Shown: positions 8,940 to 17,915, counted from the stretch's first letter. The stretch is 64,000 nt of DNA from DASZTU01 sp035493835 (GCA_035493835.1 DATJHO010000082.1:1-64000), one strand, 5' to 3'. Notes: generated by a model not told the origin, from the letters alone. Made by a program: numbers and translations.

Positions 8940-9716
8940 CTACCCCGGCGGGATCGCCGCCGAGATCACTGCGGCCATGCGCACCACGGCATCCTTGAGC
9001 TTGTCGCGGGTGGGCACATCCTTGTCGCCCAGGAACGGGATGCTGAGGGCAGCCACGAAGCCGCCGCCGGGTTCGAACACCGGCGCGGCGATGGCGTGGA
9101 CGCTGGCGCCGTGCTCGCCCTGGTCGCGCGCAAACCCCTGCCGCCGGATGCGGCCCAGTTCCGCCTTGAGCTTGGCGGGTTCAACGATCGTGCGGGACGT
9201 AAACCGCTCGAGCGGCCCCTTCAGCAAGGCTTCGAGCTCCTCCGCCGGCAAATGCGCGAGGATCAGCTTGCTCGCGGCGCCCGCATGCAGCGGGTAATTC
9301 GTGCCCGCCGCCGGCGTTGGGCTGTACTCGTGCGAGCCGAGGGCGGCGGCGATCACCAGCGCCCGGTCGCCGTCGCGCAACGAGAGCTTGCAGGGTTCCC
9401 CCGTCTGCTCGGCGAGCTTTTGCAGGAACGGGGTGGCGAGCGCCACGAGGTCGTAGCTTGCCTGCGCCGGCCGAACCCTGCCCGCCAGTGCCAGGAGCCG
9501 CGTGCCGAGCAGATAGGCGCCGCTCGTATTGCGGCGCACGATGTCATGGGCGCTGAAAGTGTTGAGGATGCGATAGACGGTGCTGCGTGGCAGATCGAGC
9601 TGCACCGTCAATTCGCGGATGGTCTCGCCGCGCTCGCTGCGCTCGAGGATGCCGAGCAGATCCATGGCCCGCTCCAGCACCGGTACGCCATTTTTGCCGC
9701 GGCCCGACTCTTCCAT
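8940..9716 (-). CDS. IclR-family transcriptional regulator
   Basis: 258 residues. An N-terminal winged helix-turn-helix (about 12-75, with STVYRILNTF in the recognition region) is followed by a GAF-like effector domain of the IclR type. The ATG at 9716 follows GAGGAAAG at good spacing; the frame could begin at a TTG at 9749, but that has no ribosome site. It is transcribed away from the plus-strand enolase-family gene at 10139 and towards the sugar importer at 8582. It could control either or both. A perfect inverted repeat (9817-9834) in the shared upstream region is a candidate operator. Effectors of this family are usually small carboxylates or sugar acids. Confidence 0.92.
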   Translation of the reverse strand: MEESGRGKNGVPVLERAMDLLGILERSERGETIRELTVQLDLPRSTVYRILNTFSAHDIVRRNTSGAYLLGTRLLALAGRVRPAQASYDLVALATPFLQKLAEQTGEPCKLSLRDGDRALVIAAALGSHEYSPTPAAGTNYPLHAGAASKLILAHLPAEELEALLKGPLERFTSRTIVEPAKLKAELGRIRRQGFARDQGEHGASVHAIAAPVFEPGGGFVAALSIPFLGDKDVPTRDKLKDAVVRMAAVISAAIPPG

Positions 9717-10138
9717 CTGGTCTTTCCTCGATTTGACCGCCGCTCCCAATCGCCAAACTGCGATTAGGCGGGGGTCCGGTGAACGTCAGCAAGCTAGCAA
9801 ACAAGCTGCCCCTATTTGAACAGCAATCTGTTCATACAGGAACAGAAAATCTGCACTGTGACCCACCGACGGCTTCAGTTAGAATATTTTTCCACGTACA
9901 GAGGCGAAAAAGTCCCGCCGGGAACCCCGTCGATCCTGCGGCTTGCCACTGGCCTGGGCTGGTTCCATGAATTTTCACCGGGACCGCGTTGACAGGCTCG
10001 CCACTTGCTCCTAGCGTTTCTGCAGTGAAGAGGATGTATTCAAATAAGAACACCTTTTCGCCTGAGGAGACCCAGCCGTTCCGAACTGATTTCAAGCCGG
10101 CGGTTCGTGCGTCTCATCCGTATCAAGGAGGAAATCGG
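9717..10138. other. 422-bp divergent control region between IclR gene and enolase-family gene
   Basis: No coding sequence is credible here. It carries the palindrome at 9817-9834. It also has a possible plus-strand promoter, TTGACA at 9989-9994 with TAGCGT 17 bases later, and the AAGGAGG ribosome site just before 10139. The -10 element is weak, so the promoter call is tentative. Confidence 0.5.
9817..9834. promoter_or_regulatory. Candidate IclR-type operator, perfect inverted repeat
   Basis: TGAACAG-CAAT-CTGTTCA is a perfect 7-bp inverted repeat with a 4-base spacer. It lies 101 bp upstream of the IclR start and about 305 bp before the divergent enzyme gene. Regulators of the IclR family bind short palindromes of this size near their own promoter. 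A further half-site, GGAACAG, follows at about 9839. Confidence 0.5.
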
Positions 10139-11341
10139 ATGAAAATCGTCGACTTGAAGTGTGCCGTGATCGGGCGGCACCCGATCGTGCGCATCACCAC
10201 CGATGAAGGCATCCATGGGCTGGGCGAGGTCGAGCACACCAAGACCTACCTAAAACCGTGGGTCCTGCATTTCCGTGAGGCGCTGATCGGCGAGGATCCC
10301 ACGGACGTCGAGCGCGTCATGCTGAAGATCCGCCAGCGCGGCTCATTCAAGCCCTATGGCGCTGCGGTCAGCGCCATCGAGCACGCGCTCTGGGATATCG
10401 CCGGCAAGGCCGCGGGCGTGCCGGCCTACAAGCTCCTCGGCGGCAAGGTGCGCGACAAGGTCCGCGTCTACAACGGCTCCATCCGCCGGAAGCGTACGGG
10501 CGACCGCCCGGAGGACTACGCCGCCGAGGTCAAATGGATGATGGAGCGGCCCGAAAACTTCTTCATGGTGAAGCAGGGCATCGGCTTTCACTCCAACATG
10601 AAGGACAGCGTCGAGGGCTTCCACTACGGCGTGCGGCAGACCAAATCCGGCTATCACGGCGCGATGGACCAGGGCCTCATCAGCGAGCGCGGCTTCAACC
10701 ACATGCTCGACTGCGTCGCGGCGATGAAGGAAGTGCTCGGCGACAAGGTTTCCCTCGCCCTCGATTGCGGCCCCGGCTGGATGCTGCCCGACGCCATCCG
10801 CTTCGCCCGGGCGGTTGAAAAGTACAATCTGATGTGGCTGGAGGATATGCTCACCGGCGACTACGTGCCGTGGGTCAATCCGCAGGCTTATCGCGAGCTT
10901 ACCACCTCGACATCGACCCCCATCCACACCGGCGAGCAGATCTATCTCCGGCACAATTTCAAGGAGCTGATCGAGACGCAGGCGGTGCGCGTCGTCGGCC
11001 CCGATCCGGCCGACATCGGCGGTATCGCCGAACTCAAATGGGTCGCCGAACACGCCTATATGCACCAGATCCTGATGGCGCCCCACGGCACCGCCAACGG
11101 CCTCCTGGGCCTCGGCGCGTTGATCAATGTCTGTGCCACCCTGCCCGCCAACTATGTCGCCTTCGAATATCCGAGCGCTTCCGACCCGTGGTGGGAGGAG
11201 ATCGTCATCGGCCTGCCCAAGGGCCAGATCGTCAACGACTCGATGGTTGACCTGCTGCCCGGCCCCGGGCTCGGCCTCGACATCGATCCCGAAGGCGCCA
11301 AGCAATACCTTAAGGAAGAGGACGCTGGGTTCTTCGACTGA
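10139..11341 (+). CDS. Enolase-superfamily (mandelate racemase/muconate lactonizing) protein, first paralogue
   Basis: 400 residues from an ATG with AAGGAGG upstream; the frame runs 50 codons further back but without a ribosome site. It is an acid-sugar dehydratase-type barrel enzyme of unassigned substrate. Likely metal ligands are D209 (LALDCGPG), E235 (WLEDM) and E266 (HTGEQ). Base candidates are K145 (FMVKQG) and H316 (APHGTANG). It resembles the second paralogue at 12683 with about half of positions identical by eye, but the segment around 112-180 and the residues next to the lysine differ, suggesting a different substrate. It sits divergent from an IclR gene. Galactonate- or gluconate-type dehydratase activity is possible but not shown. 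Confidence 0.88.
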   Translation: MKIVDLKCAVIGRHPIVRITTDEGIHGLGEVEHTKTYLKPWVLHFREALIGEDPTDVERVMLKIRQRGSFKPYGAAVSAIEHALWDIAGKAAGVPAYKLLGGKVRDKVRVYNGSIRRKRTGDRPEDYAAEVKWMMERPENFFMVKQGIGFHSNMKDSVEGFHYGVRQTKSGYHGAMDQGLISERGFNHMLDCVAAMKEVLGDKVSLALDCGPGWMLPDAIRFARAVEKYNLMWLEDMLTGDYVPWVNPQAYRELTTSTSTPIHTGEQIYLRHNFKELIETQAVRVVGPDPADIGGIAELKWVAEHAYMHQILMAPHGTANGLLGLGALINVCATLPANYVAFEYPSASDPWWEEIVIGLPKGQIVNDSMVDLLPGPGLGLDIDPEGAKQYLKEEDAGFFD

Positions 11342-11377
11342 GGGGGTGTGGAGATGGCGAAGGCCCCCTCACCCGCC

Positions 11378-11422
11378 TGCAACAGCTCCCCTCTCCCACG
11401 AGGGGAGAGGGGAGCTGTTGCA
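11378..11422. repeat. 20-bp perfect stem with 5-base loop between convergent genes
   Basis: The arms 11378-11397 and 11403-11422 are exact reverse complements (TGCAACAGCTCCCC... and ...GGGGAGCTGTTGCA) around the loop ACGAG. It lies between the stop of the plus-strand enolase-family gene and the stop of the minus-strand LacI gene. There is no T-run, so it is not a classical intrinsic terminator, but it could block 3' exonucleases on both messages. Confidence 0.75.
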
Positions 11423-11520
11423 GGGCCCCCGCCCCTTTCTTCCTTCTCGCCTCGCGGGAGAAGGTGGCGAGGAGCGCCGGATGAGGGGATCTCGGCCCCC
11501 CATCAATTTTCAAACGCAGC

Positions 11521-12549
11521 TCACCCCACCTGCCGAGCCAGCTTCAGCACCCGCCCCACCCAGCTCTTGTCCCCCGCCGGGCCGGTCGACTCGCGTTCGA
11601 CCAGTTCGGTGAGCAGGGAGATTCGCAGCGGCGGCGGGGCCATGCCGTCGAGACCGGCGATCCGGTCGGCGATGCAGCGGACCGTCGCTGCCCCCATGGC
11701 GACCATCGGCTGCCGCATGGTGGTCAGCTTCGGCGAGACCTGGGAGGCGACCGAGAGATCGTTGAAACCGACGACGGAAATATCCTCCGGCACACGGACC
11801 CCCATGCGCAGCAGTTCCGAAATCACCGTCACCGCGATGCCGTCATGAGCGCAGAACAGCGCCGTGGCGCCGCCCGCGGCATGGGCATGATCGAGAAAGG
11901 CCTCGCGAAACCCGGTCTTTTCGTCGAAGGCGATGTGGGCGACCTCGACCCCGGCCTTGGCCGTGCCGTCGCAAAAGCCCCGGAACCGCTCTTGTCGTCC
12001 GATCGGCCACGACTTGCCGCGCACGAAGGCGAGGTGGCGATGGCCGAGCTTGAGGAGATATTCCGCCACCGCGAGTCCGGTTTCCCAGTCCGAGCCGACC
12101 ACCTGGTCGATGGCATCGAATGGCCGCACATAGCTGGCGCTGGCAACCGGCAGGCCCGAGCGGATGGCCATATCGGCGATCTCGCCCGGACGCGGCGCGG
12201 CGAGGATGATGCCGACGATCGAAGGGTCGAGCTGCGGGTTTTCGAGCAGGTAGCGCGCCTGCCGCGGCAAGATGGCAAAGCCCAGCCGCTCCCCTTCCCG
12301 CTCGGCGCCATGCATGATGTTGAGCCACAATTCGCTGCTGACCGGATCGATCTCCTGGCGGATGAAGAGGATCTGCCCGGTCGTCGGCGCCAGCTCGTGG
12401 CTGCCCCGATAGCCCATGGCGTGCGCCGCCCGCAAAACGCGGTTGCGGGTCGCCTCGCTGACGCCGGCCTTGCCCGAAAGCGCCCGCGACACCGAAAATT
12501 TCGACAGCCCCAGCCGGTCGGCCAGGTCCTGAATGGTGACGTGCGCCAA
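11521..12549 (-). CDS. LacI-family transcriptional regulator
   Basis: 342 residues from a TTG at 12549, with GGGAGGG upstream. The N-terminus reads VTIQDLADRLGLSKFSVSRAL, the typical LacI-family helix-turn-helix. A hinge with the usual ATRNRVLRAA segment and a periplasmic-binding-protein-like effector domain follow. An upstream TTG at 12579 would add ten residues and lacks a ribosome site. It is divergent from the second enolase-family paralogue, whose gene starts 134 bp away, and probably represses it in the absence of a sugar or sugar acid. Confidence 0.9.
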   Translation of the reverse strand: MAHVTIQDLADRLGLSKFSVSRALSGKAGVSEATRNRVLRAAHAMGYRGSHELAPTTGQILFIRQEIDPVSSELWLNIMHGAEREGERLGFAILPRQARYLLENPQLDPSIVGIILAAPRPGEIADMAIRSGLPVASASYVRPFDAIDQVVGSDWETGLAVAEYLLKLGHRHLAFVRGKSWPIGRQERFRGFCDGTAKAGVEVAHIAFDEKTGFREAFLDHAHAAGGATALFCAHDGIAVTVISELLRMGVRVPEDISVVGFNDLSVASQVSPKLTTMRQPMVAMGAATVRCIADRIAGLDGMAPPPLRISLLTELVERESTGPAGDKSWVGRVLKLARQVG

Positions 12550-12682
12550 TGCGGCCCGGCCCTCCCTGCCCGATTGCAAGCGTCACTTGTGCCGGAACGC
12601 TGCGCCGGGGGTCAAGAGCGCCGACCAAGGCGCATGGAACACCATTGCCGGAATACCGGCAAAAGCGAGGAGGAACATTGAA

Positions 12683-13885
12683 ATGAAGATCACGGACGTC
12701 AAGTGCGCGGTCATTGCCAACAGCCCGGTGATACGGATCACCACGGACGAGGGCATCACCGGCTGGAGCCAGATCGAGACGCCAAAACCTTACTTGCAGC
12801 CCATTGTGCTGCAGCTGAAATCGTGGCTCGTCGGGCAGGATCCGGTCAATGTCGAAAGGGTGATGCGCCGCATCCGCGTCCGCGGTGGCTTCAAGCCCTG
12901 GGGGGCCGCGGTCAGCGCCATCGAAATGGCGCTCTGGGACATCGCCGGCAAGGCGGCGGGGCTCCCGGTCTATCGGCTGCTCGGCGGCAAGGTGCGCGAT
13001 CAGGTGCGGACCTACAGGACGCTTTATCATCATGAAATGGACGCCCAGCACACGGTCAAGGACTATGTGCGTTGGGCAGAATACGGCAAGGCGTTGCCGG
13101 AAAAGTTCACGATGTTCAAGCTGCCGACCTCGTTCCACTCGGCGATGGTCCGCGAGGTCCCCGAATTCTTTTACGGAGCGCTGCAGAGCGATGCCCCGTT
13201 CCCCTATCCCCACAAGGGGGTGTTGACGGAGTATGGCTTCAAGCATCTCGTCGATTGCGTCACCGCCGCCAAGGAGACGCTGGGCCAGTCCCATGGCATG
13301 GCCGTCGATGCCGGCCCCGGCTACATGCCCAATGATGCGCTGCGCTTTGCCAAGGCGCTCGAGCATTTGCATCTGCTCTGGATCGAGGACATGATCACCG
13401 GCGACTACGTGCCGTTCGTGAACCCGGATCTCTACCGGGATGTGACGCCGTACACGACCACGCCGATCCATACCGGCGAGCAGATCTATCTCCGGCAGAA
13501 CTACAAGGCCCTGATCGAAACCCACGCGGTCAACGTCATCGGGCCCGATCCCTGCGACGTCGGCGGCATTGCCGAACTCAAGTGGATCGCCGAGTACGCC
13601 GACCTGCATGGCATCGCCATGGCCCCGCACGGCACGGCGAATGGCATTTTTGGCCTCGCCGCGCTGATCCAGGTCTGCGCCACGCTGCCGGACAATTTTA
13701 TCGCCTTCGAGTACCCGGCGCGGTTCGAGCCATTCTGGTACGACATCACCGAAGGGTTCGACGGCGTCCCGGTGAAGAACGGCATGATCGACGTGCCCGA
13801 TCGCCCGGGCCTCGGGGTCAACCTGATCCCCGAGGCCGCCCGCGCCTATCTGTCGGAGGGGGATGCGGACTTTTTCGACGACTAG
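12683..13885 (+). CDS. Enolase-superfamily (mandelate racemase/muconate lactonizing) protein, second paralogue
   Basis: 400 residues, the same length as its relative at 10139 and co-linear with it. The ATG follows GAGGAGGAAC. Likely metal ligands are D209 (AVDAGPG), E235 (WIEDM) and E266 (HTGEQ). K146 (MFKLPT) and H316 (APHGTANG) are candidate bases. In place of the VKQG of the first paralogue it has FKLP, and the 112-180 segment that shapes the pocket is quite different. It is paired with a divergent LacI regulator. The product is likely a dehydratase or epimerase for an acid sugar; the substrate is unknown. Confidence 0.88.
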   Translation: MKITDVKCAVIANSPVIRITTDEGITGWSQIETPKPYLQPIVLQLKSWLVGQDPVNVERVMRRIRVRGGFKPWGAAVSAIEMALWDIAGKAAGLPVYRLLGGKVRDQVRTYRTLYHHEMDAQHTVKDYVRWAEYGKALPEKFTMFKLPTSFHSAMVREVPEFFYGALQSDAPFPYPHKGVLTEYGFKHLVDCVTAAKETLGQSHGMAVDAGPGYMPNDALRFAKALEHLHLLWIEDMITGDYVPFVNPDLYRDVTPYTTTPIHTGEQIYLRQNYKALIETHAVNVIGPDPCDVGGIAELKWIAEYADLHGIAMAPHGTANGIFGLAALIQVCATLPDNFIAFEYPARFEPFWYDITEGFDGVPVKNGMIDVPDRPGLGVNLIPEAARAYLSEGDADFFDD

Positions 13886-13973
13886 CGCATGATCCAGCTG
13901 AATTGAAGCAGGCAGCGAACGCTTGAGCGAGGTGCCAGCGCGGACTGGCATTTGGGCGCCGCCCTCGCCACAT

Positions 13974-14074
13974 CGTCATCCCCGGGCTTGACCCGGGGAC
14001 CCATGCCGCCTTTCCGATGACCGGGCGGACTGGGCGAGGCATCATAGGTGGCCGGGTCAAGCCCGGCCATGACG
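13974..14074. repeat. Inverted repeat pair of the CCCGGGCTTGACCCGGGG family
   Basis: The left module contains CCCCGGGCTTGACCCGGGGA and the right module GGCCGGGTCAAGCCCGGCCA. Each is a hairpin by itself and the two are mirrored around a spacer of about 45 bases. A second copy of the pair lies at 53674-53784. The 251-bp gap that contains it separates convergent genes and holds nothing else that I can identify. Confidence 0.75.
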
Positions 14075-14136
14075 GGAGAAAGCGAGCGCTTCAACGCAAC
14101 GGGATCACGCCGGGCGTTGCAAGTTCGCCGAAAACC

Positions 14137-14457
14137 TCACTTCGCCGGCTGCTGGTTTGCCGCCGCGGCGGGCGCCTGCTGGCCTTTGACCGGCAAATCC
14201 GAAGGCGGTGGGGCGGGCGTCGCGTTCGGATTGGTGTTGGTGGGCCGGGCCGGCTGCGGACTGGGGAGCGCGGCGGGATTGGAAGAACCCGCCTGGTCGG
14301 GTCTCGTTGCGGTGCCGCTCCTGAAATGCATCGCGCCTGCGAACACCGCAACCATGGAAAGGATGAGCAAAACAATCAGCGCAAGCGCGAGCCGGCCGAT
14401 GAATGCCGCCTGCCCCGATTCGTTGTCCGTATCTGTTTCAAAATGCATGGCTGCCAT
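14137..14457 (-). CDS. Small single-pass membrane protein with Pro/Ala-rich tail
   Basis: 106 residues from an ATG at 14457 that sits five bases after GGAGGG; two other in-frame ATGs lie within 12 residues. One hydrophobic segment (about residues 19-40 of this start, with LALALIVLLILSMVAVFAG) anchors it, and the remaining 60 residues are rich in Pro, Ala, Asn and Gln and probably disordered outside the cytoplasm. It begins only 27 bases after the YihY/BrkB-type gene ends, so they are likely cotranscribed. I do not recognise a named family; function unknown. Confidence 0.7.
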   Translation of the reverse strand: MAAMHFETDTDNESGQAAFIGRLALALIVLLILSMVAVFAGAMHFRSGTATRPDQAGSSNPAALPSPQPARPTNTNPNATPAPPPSDLPVKGQQAPAAAANQQPAK

Positions 14458-14484
14458 ACTTCCCTCCATTCGAATTGCGACGCC

Positions 14485-15504
14485 TCAGCGCCCGTTGCGG
14501 TGCCCCGAGGCCCAGGCCAGCAGCAACGCGGCGGGCAGGAGCACGATCAAGGTTGCAAGACTTGCTCTCGGGTTGGATTGCGCCGGCGGGGCCGTGGCAA
14601 CGGGCACGGGCAACCCCTTTCGGCGCGACCTGACCTCGATCTCGGCATTCAGTTCCGCCCCTACGATCAGCACGGAAACGGTCAGCCATAGCCAGGTCAG
14701 CATGCCGACCAGTGCGCCGAGCGAGCCATAGGCCGCGTTGTAATTGCCGAGATTGGCCGCGTACCAGGAGAAGAGCACCGAGACGAGCACGGTCGCGACG
14801 ATCGTCAGCACAGTGCCCGGGCTGATCCAGTGCCGCTTTCCGGGGTGCTGGCTCGGCCCCCAGCGGTAAAGTGCGCCGACCCCGCCGACCAGCACGATCA
14901 GCATCACCAGGTAGGCGGCAAGGGACACCTGCCAGTCGCCGCCCCAGCCGGGGAAAAAGATCTGGAGCACGGCGGGAACCACCACCACCGCGCCGATCGC
15001 GACCAGCGCGGCGATGATGCCGCAGAGCGTGAAAACCAGCGCCAGGGTGTTGAGCACCAAAAAGTTGCGGCGTTCCTGCTGCTCATAGGCAACGTTCATG
15101 GCGTCAAACAGCGCCTTGACACCCGCGCTCGAACTCCACAGCGCCACCAGCAGCGAGCCGACGAGAGTAAGGCTCAGCGCCGTCTGCGGCGCCGAGGTCA
15201 GCCGCGTGAGCTGGTCCTCGATGATGCTGAGCGCCCCGGCCGGCACGATGCCGGCCAACAGGCCGATGTGCTGGCTTACCGTCGTCCGGTCGTTGAACAA
15301 GCCATAGAGCGAGACGAGGAGACTGAGCGTCGGCACCATCGCCAGCAGGAGGTAGTACGTCACCCCCGCCGCGATCAGCAGGACGCGGTGCTGATTGATC
15401 CGGGCCAGCAGCCGTGCCGCCGCCTCCTTCCACCATCCCGCCGACGCAATCGAGAGAGGTCTTCCGATCCCATCCGCCCCCCGCAAGGCATCCGCCATCG
15501 CCAT
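14485..15504 (-). CDS. YihY/virulence factor BrkB family membrane protein
   Basis: About 339 residues with five to six membrane segments. The family core is clear: the amphipathic region WWKEAAARLLARINQHR, then GVTYYLLLAMVPTLSLLVSLYG and WSSSAGVKALFDAMNVAYEQ. The protein was once annotated as ribonuclease BN, but that is not supported; its real role (possibly a transporter) is unknown. The start is uncertain: the frame could open at a TTG at 15603, but the ATG at 15504 is closer to the family N-terminus. The C-terminus ends with a short basic cytoplasmic tail. Confidence 0.85.
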   Translation of the reverse strand: MAMADALRGADGIGRPLSIASAGWWKEAAARLLARINQHRVLLIAAGVTYYLLLAMVPTLSLLVSLYGLFNDRTTVSQHIGLLAGIVPAGALSIIEDQLTRLTSAPQTALSLTLVGSLLVALWSSSAGVKALFDAMNVAYEQQERRNFLVLNTLALVFTLCGIIAALVAIGAVVVVPAVLQIFFPGWGGDWQVSLAAYLVMLIVLVGGVGALYRWGPSQHPGKRHWISPGTVLTIVATVLVSVLFSWYAANLGNYNAAYGSLGALVGMLTWLWLTVSVLIVGAELNAEIEVRSRRKGLPVPVATAPPAQSNPRASLATLIVLLPAALLLAWASGHRNGR

Positions 15505-15646
15505 CCCCAAAGTGAAGGGCGCTCCGCCCTCGAGGGGGCGGTTTGCGCTCCACAGCGCCAACGCTCCGGGGCATTTTCGGTTGCGCGTCGGACCTGTCGA
15601 CAAAGGTTACAGTCCGTTCGGCGCTTTCGTGAAACGATGAGCGGCT

Positions 15647-17350
15647 CTAGCCGGTGCCGATCTGGTTTCCCAAATCGCAGATCATCGGCAGCAAGGCCGA
15701 ACCCGGGGGGGCCTCAAGGCCCTGGACGAACCGCCGCTCGTTCGCGATCTCGTCGACCTCGAAAGTGTCACGGTGACCCATCGACGCGTACCCGCTGCCG
15801 AAATGGCCGATCGAGACGCGTACCCCTAGGGTCTTCAGCGAGCGAAGAATGTCCTGGCAATGCTCCTCGGCCCGCAGCAGGGCCGTCTCGCCGATCTGGA
15901 GTTCGAGCCGCGCCGGACTGAGGCCGCTCGCCGCCAAGGCGCCGACGACCCTCGAAAGCAGGTTCGGACTGCAGAACTGCAGCGGGGAGAGATTTACGGC
16001 AACGCTGATATCCGTTGGCCACGTGGTGGCCTCAACGCAGACCTTGCGCAATACCCACTCGCCGAGGCTGAAGACGAGGCCCGTCTCCTCGGCCAGCGGC
16101 ATGAACACCTCCGGCGCGATCACACCCCGGACCGGATGCGGCCAGCTGAGCCGTGCCTCGAGCGTGTTGGCATTGCTGTCGGCCAGCGCCTGATAAACGA
16201 TTTCGAGCTCGCCGCGCTGCACCGCCCGGCGCAGGTCCGCCTCAAGGATCCGGCGCTGCTCCTGCGCGGCCAGCATGCGCGGTTCGAACAGCACCGCCCG
16301 GCAGCGGCCGCTCGCCTTGGCCTGGTACATGGCGATGTCGGCGGCCTTGATCAGCGTATCGGGATCTTCCACGCCGGAGCAGGTGCGCGCCACGCCACAG
16401 CTGGCGCCGATAAAAAACCGCTTGCCGTCCACGACGAAGGGCTGCCGCAGCGCATCCACGATCCGATCCGCCTCCTGCATGACCCTGTCGCAGTCGGTGC
16501 CATCGAAAATCACGGCGCCGAACTCGTCACCGCCCAGCCGCGCCAGCGTGATATCCCTGCTCACGACCTCGGCCAGCCGAATGGCCACGGCCTTTAGCAG
16601 CTTGTCCCCCACCTCATGGCCATGGGTGTCGTTGACGGCCTTGAACCGGTCGAGATCGACGAACAGCAACGCCGGTTGCTGGCCGCCGAGCGCCTGCGCG
16701 AGCAGATCGCGAAACGCCTCGCGGTTCCACAGACCTGTAAGGGAGTCGTGGTAGGCGAGAAAACGCAGCCGCTCCTCAGATTGGCGGCGCTGCTCCCTCT
16801 GCTGCTCGATCTGCTGCTGCAGCCGGGCCGTCTCCCGTTCAAGGCTTTCCCTCGCGCGGCGCTCGGCATCGCCAGCGCGCTTGCGCGCGAGTTGCGTGTT
16901 GATGCGGGCGAGCGTGACGCTGAAATCGATCGGCCTGATCACATAGTCATTGGCGCCCAGCGTCAGGCTCTCGACCACGTCCTCGCTTTGCGTCTTGCCG
17001 CTGATCATGATGACGGGCAGCTCTGAGTCCGACCACGTGGCCCGAATCCGCCGCAGCACCTCGTTGCCGCCGAGGTCGGCTATCATCACATCGGTGAGGA
17101 CAAGGTCGAAATGCTGGCTGGCCAGCTTGCCGAGGGCGTCATGGCCGCCGGTCGCTTCAACGACCTCGAACCCGCTCCGGACGAGGCGCCGCACCAGCAT
17201 GTCGCGGCTGTCGAAGGCGCCGTCGATGAGCAGTATTCGCGCCTTTTCGGGAGCGCCGGCCCGGTCACCCGCACCGACCGCAGTTGTACCGCCGGCCGAA
17301 GGCCGCCGGCCGTTCCAGGGGACATTCAAAGCCAAAACATTTGTGCTCAT
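15647..17350 (-). CDS. Response-regulator-like diguanylate cyclase with degenerate EAL domain
   Basis: About 567 residues. A receiver domain (about 38-150) keeps the phospho-acceptor Asp (LTDVMI), but the acidic pair is DG instead of DD and the conserved Lys is Arg (VIRPID). A coiled-coil linker follows. Then comes a GGDEF domain with intact RLGGDEFG (motif at about 273-277), so cyclic-di-GMP synthesis is plausible; no RxxD inhibitory site is seen. The EAL domain is decayed: EAL reads EAR (about 398-400), the DDFGTGY segment reads IGHFGSGY, and the C-terminal part with the last catalytic residues is missing. Phosphodiesterase activity is therefore unlikely. The start at 17350 is weakly supported; a GTG at 17407 is possible. 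Confidence 0.85.
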   Translation of the reverse strand: MSTNVLALNVPWNGRRPSAGGTTAVGAGDRAGAPEKARILLIDGAFDSRDMLVRRLVRSGFEVVEATGGHDALGKLASQHFDLVLTDVMIADLGGNEVLRRIRATWSDSELPVIMISGKTQSEDVVESLTLGANDYVIRPIDFSVTLARINTQLARKRAGDAERRARESLERETARLQQQIEQQREQRRQSEERLRFLAYHDSLTGLWNREAFRDLLAQALGGQQPALLFVDLDRFKAVNDTHGHEVGDKLLKAVAIRLAEVVSRDITLARLGGDEFGAVIFDGTDCDRVMQEADRIVDALRQPFVVDGKRFFIGASCGVARTCSGVEDPDTLIKAADIAMYQAKASGRCRAVLFEPRMLAAQEQRRILEADLRRAVQRGELEIVYQALADSNANTLEARLSWPHPVRGVIAPEVFMPLAEETGLVFSLGEWVLRKVCVEATTWPTDISVAVNLSPLQFCSPNLLSRVVGALAASGLSPARLELQIGETALLRAEEHCQDILRSLKTLGVRVSIGHFGSGYASMGHRDTFEVDEIANERRFVQGLEAPPGSALLPMICDLGNQIGTG

Positions 17351-17915
17351 GCCTGCAACTGCTTTTTTTGAAGAAATCGGGCTCGTCGAGGACGATATTC
17401 GTCCCACTATGTAATTTTGTTTCTCAACGTGTTTTGGTCACTAAGTATCGCGCCTCCGCCCAGTTCATCCGTCTGTCCCGCAGTTATTGGAACGGGGGCC
17501 GGTTGCTGGGCCGCTCGGAGAAAAGGCAGAGATGCAGCCGAGATCGCTTGCAGATAACATTTGCAAGCTGAAGAACTCGGCCCCAAGACGAAGTAATGTG
17601 TAGTCAGCGATGGCCGGAAGTCTGACAAGAGACCCGCACAGGCCGGGCAACAGGTGCTATGTTAGGCGCAAAAACCATAATTTTTGTCCCCCTGCCGGCT
17701 CTTAGGACGCTGAAAGCTGCCTCGCCTGTCCAAATAAGTAGTAAACTTCCGGATGCTTGGCATAGCCGCGCTGCTCAAAGGGTTAAGCGGGCCTCTCTGG
17801 ATTTGTTCCAGTTTTAATCAGGACCACATTGCGGTGGATTGAATTGGAAACGCGGGGATAACCTTGGCCATTGTCTGGTTTTGCTGGGGCAACAACGTAG
17901 CCTGCCGACCGGCCG
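17351..17915. other. 565-bp gap with no recognisable gene
   Basis: This stretch between the psuK-like kinase stop and the diguanylate cyclase start is less GC-rich than its surroundings. I see a short hairpin, CTTGCA-N9-TGCAAG, around 17545-17570 and a weak 24-codon minus-strand ORF (17604-17678), and no convincing gene, terminator or repeat. It must hold the promoter of the diguanylate cyclase gene, which I could not place. Confidence 0.4.

Noticed and set aside
11843..13951. 702-codon open frame on the minus strand
   Set aside because: It crosses the divergent LacI and enolase-family genes and reads their complement or wrong frame. Both real genes have clear families, starts and ribosome sites.
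14485..15504. Annotation as ribonuclease BN
   Set aside because: The YihY/BrkB family is a membrane family; the RNase BN name came from a historical misassignment.
17604..17678. A second 24-codon ORF (minus strand) with GGGGGA upstream
   Set aside because: The ribosome site is weak and distant, the codons look like ordinary spacer, and no terminator follows. It lacks the support that the ORF at 34394 has.
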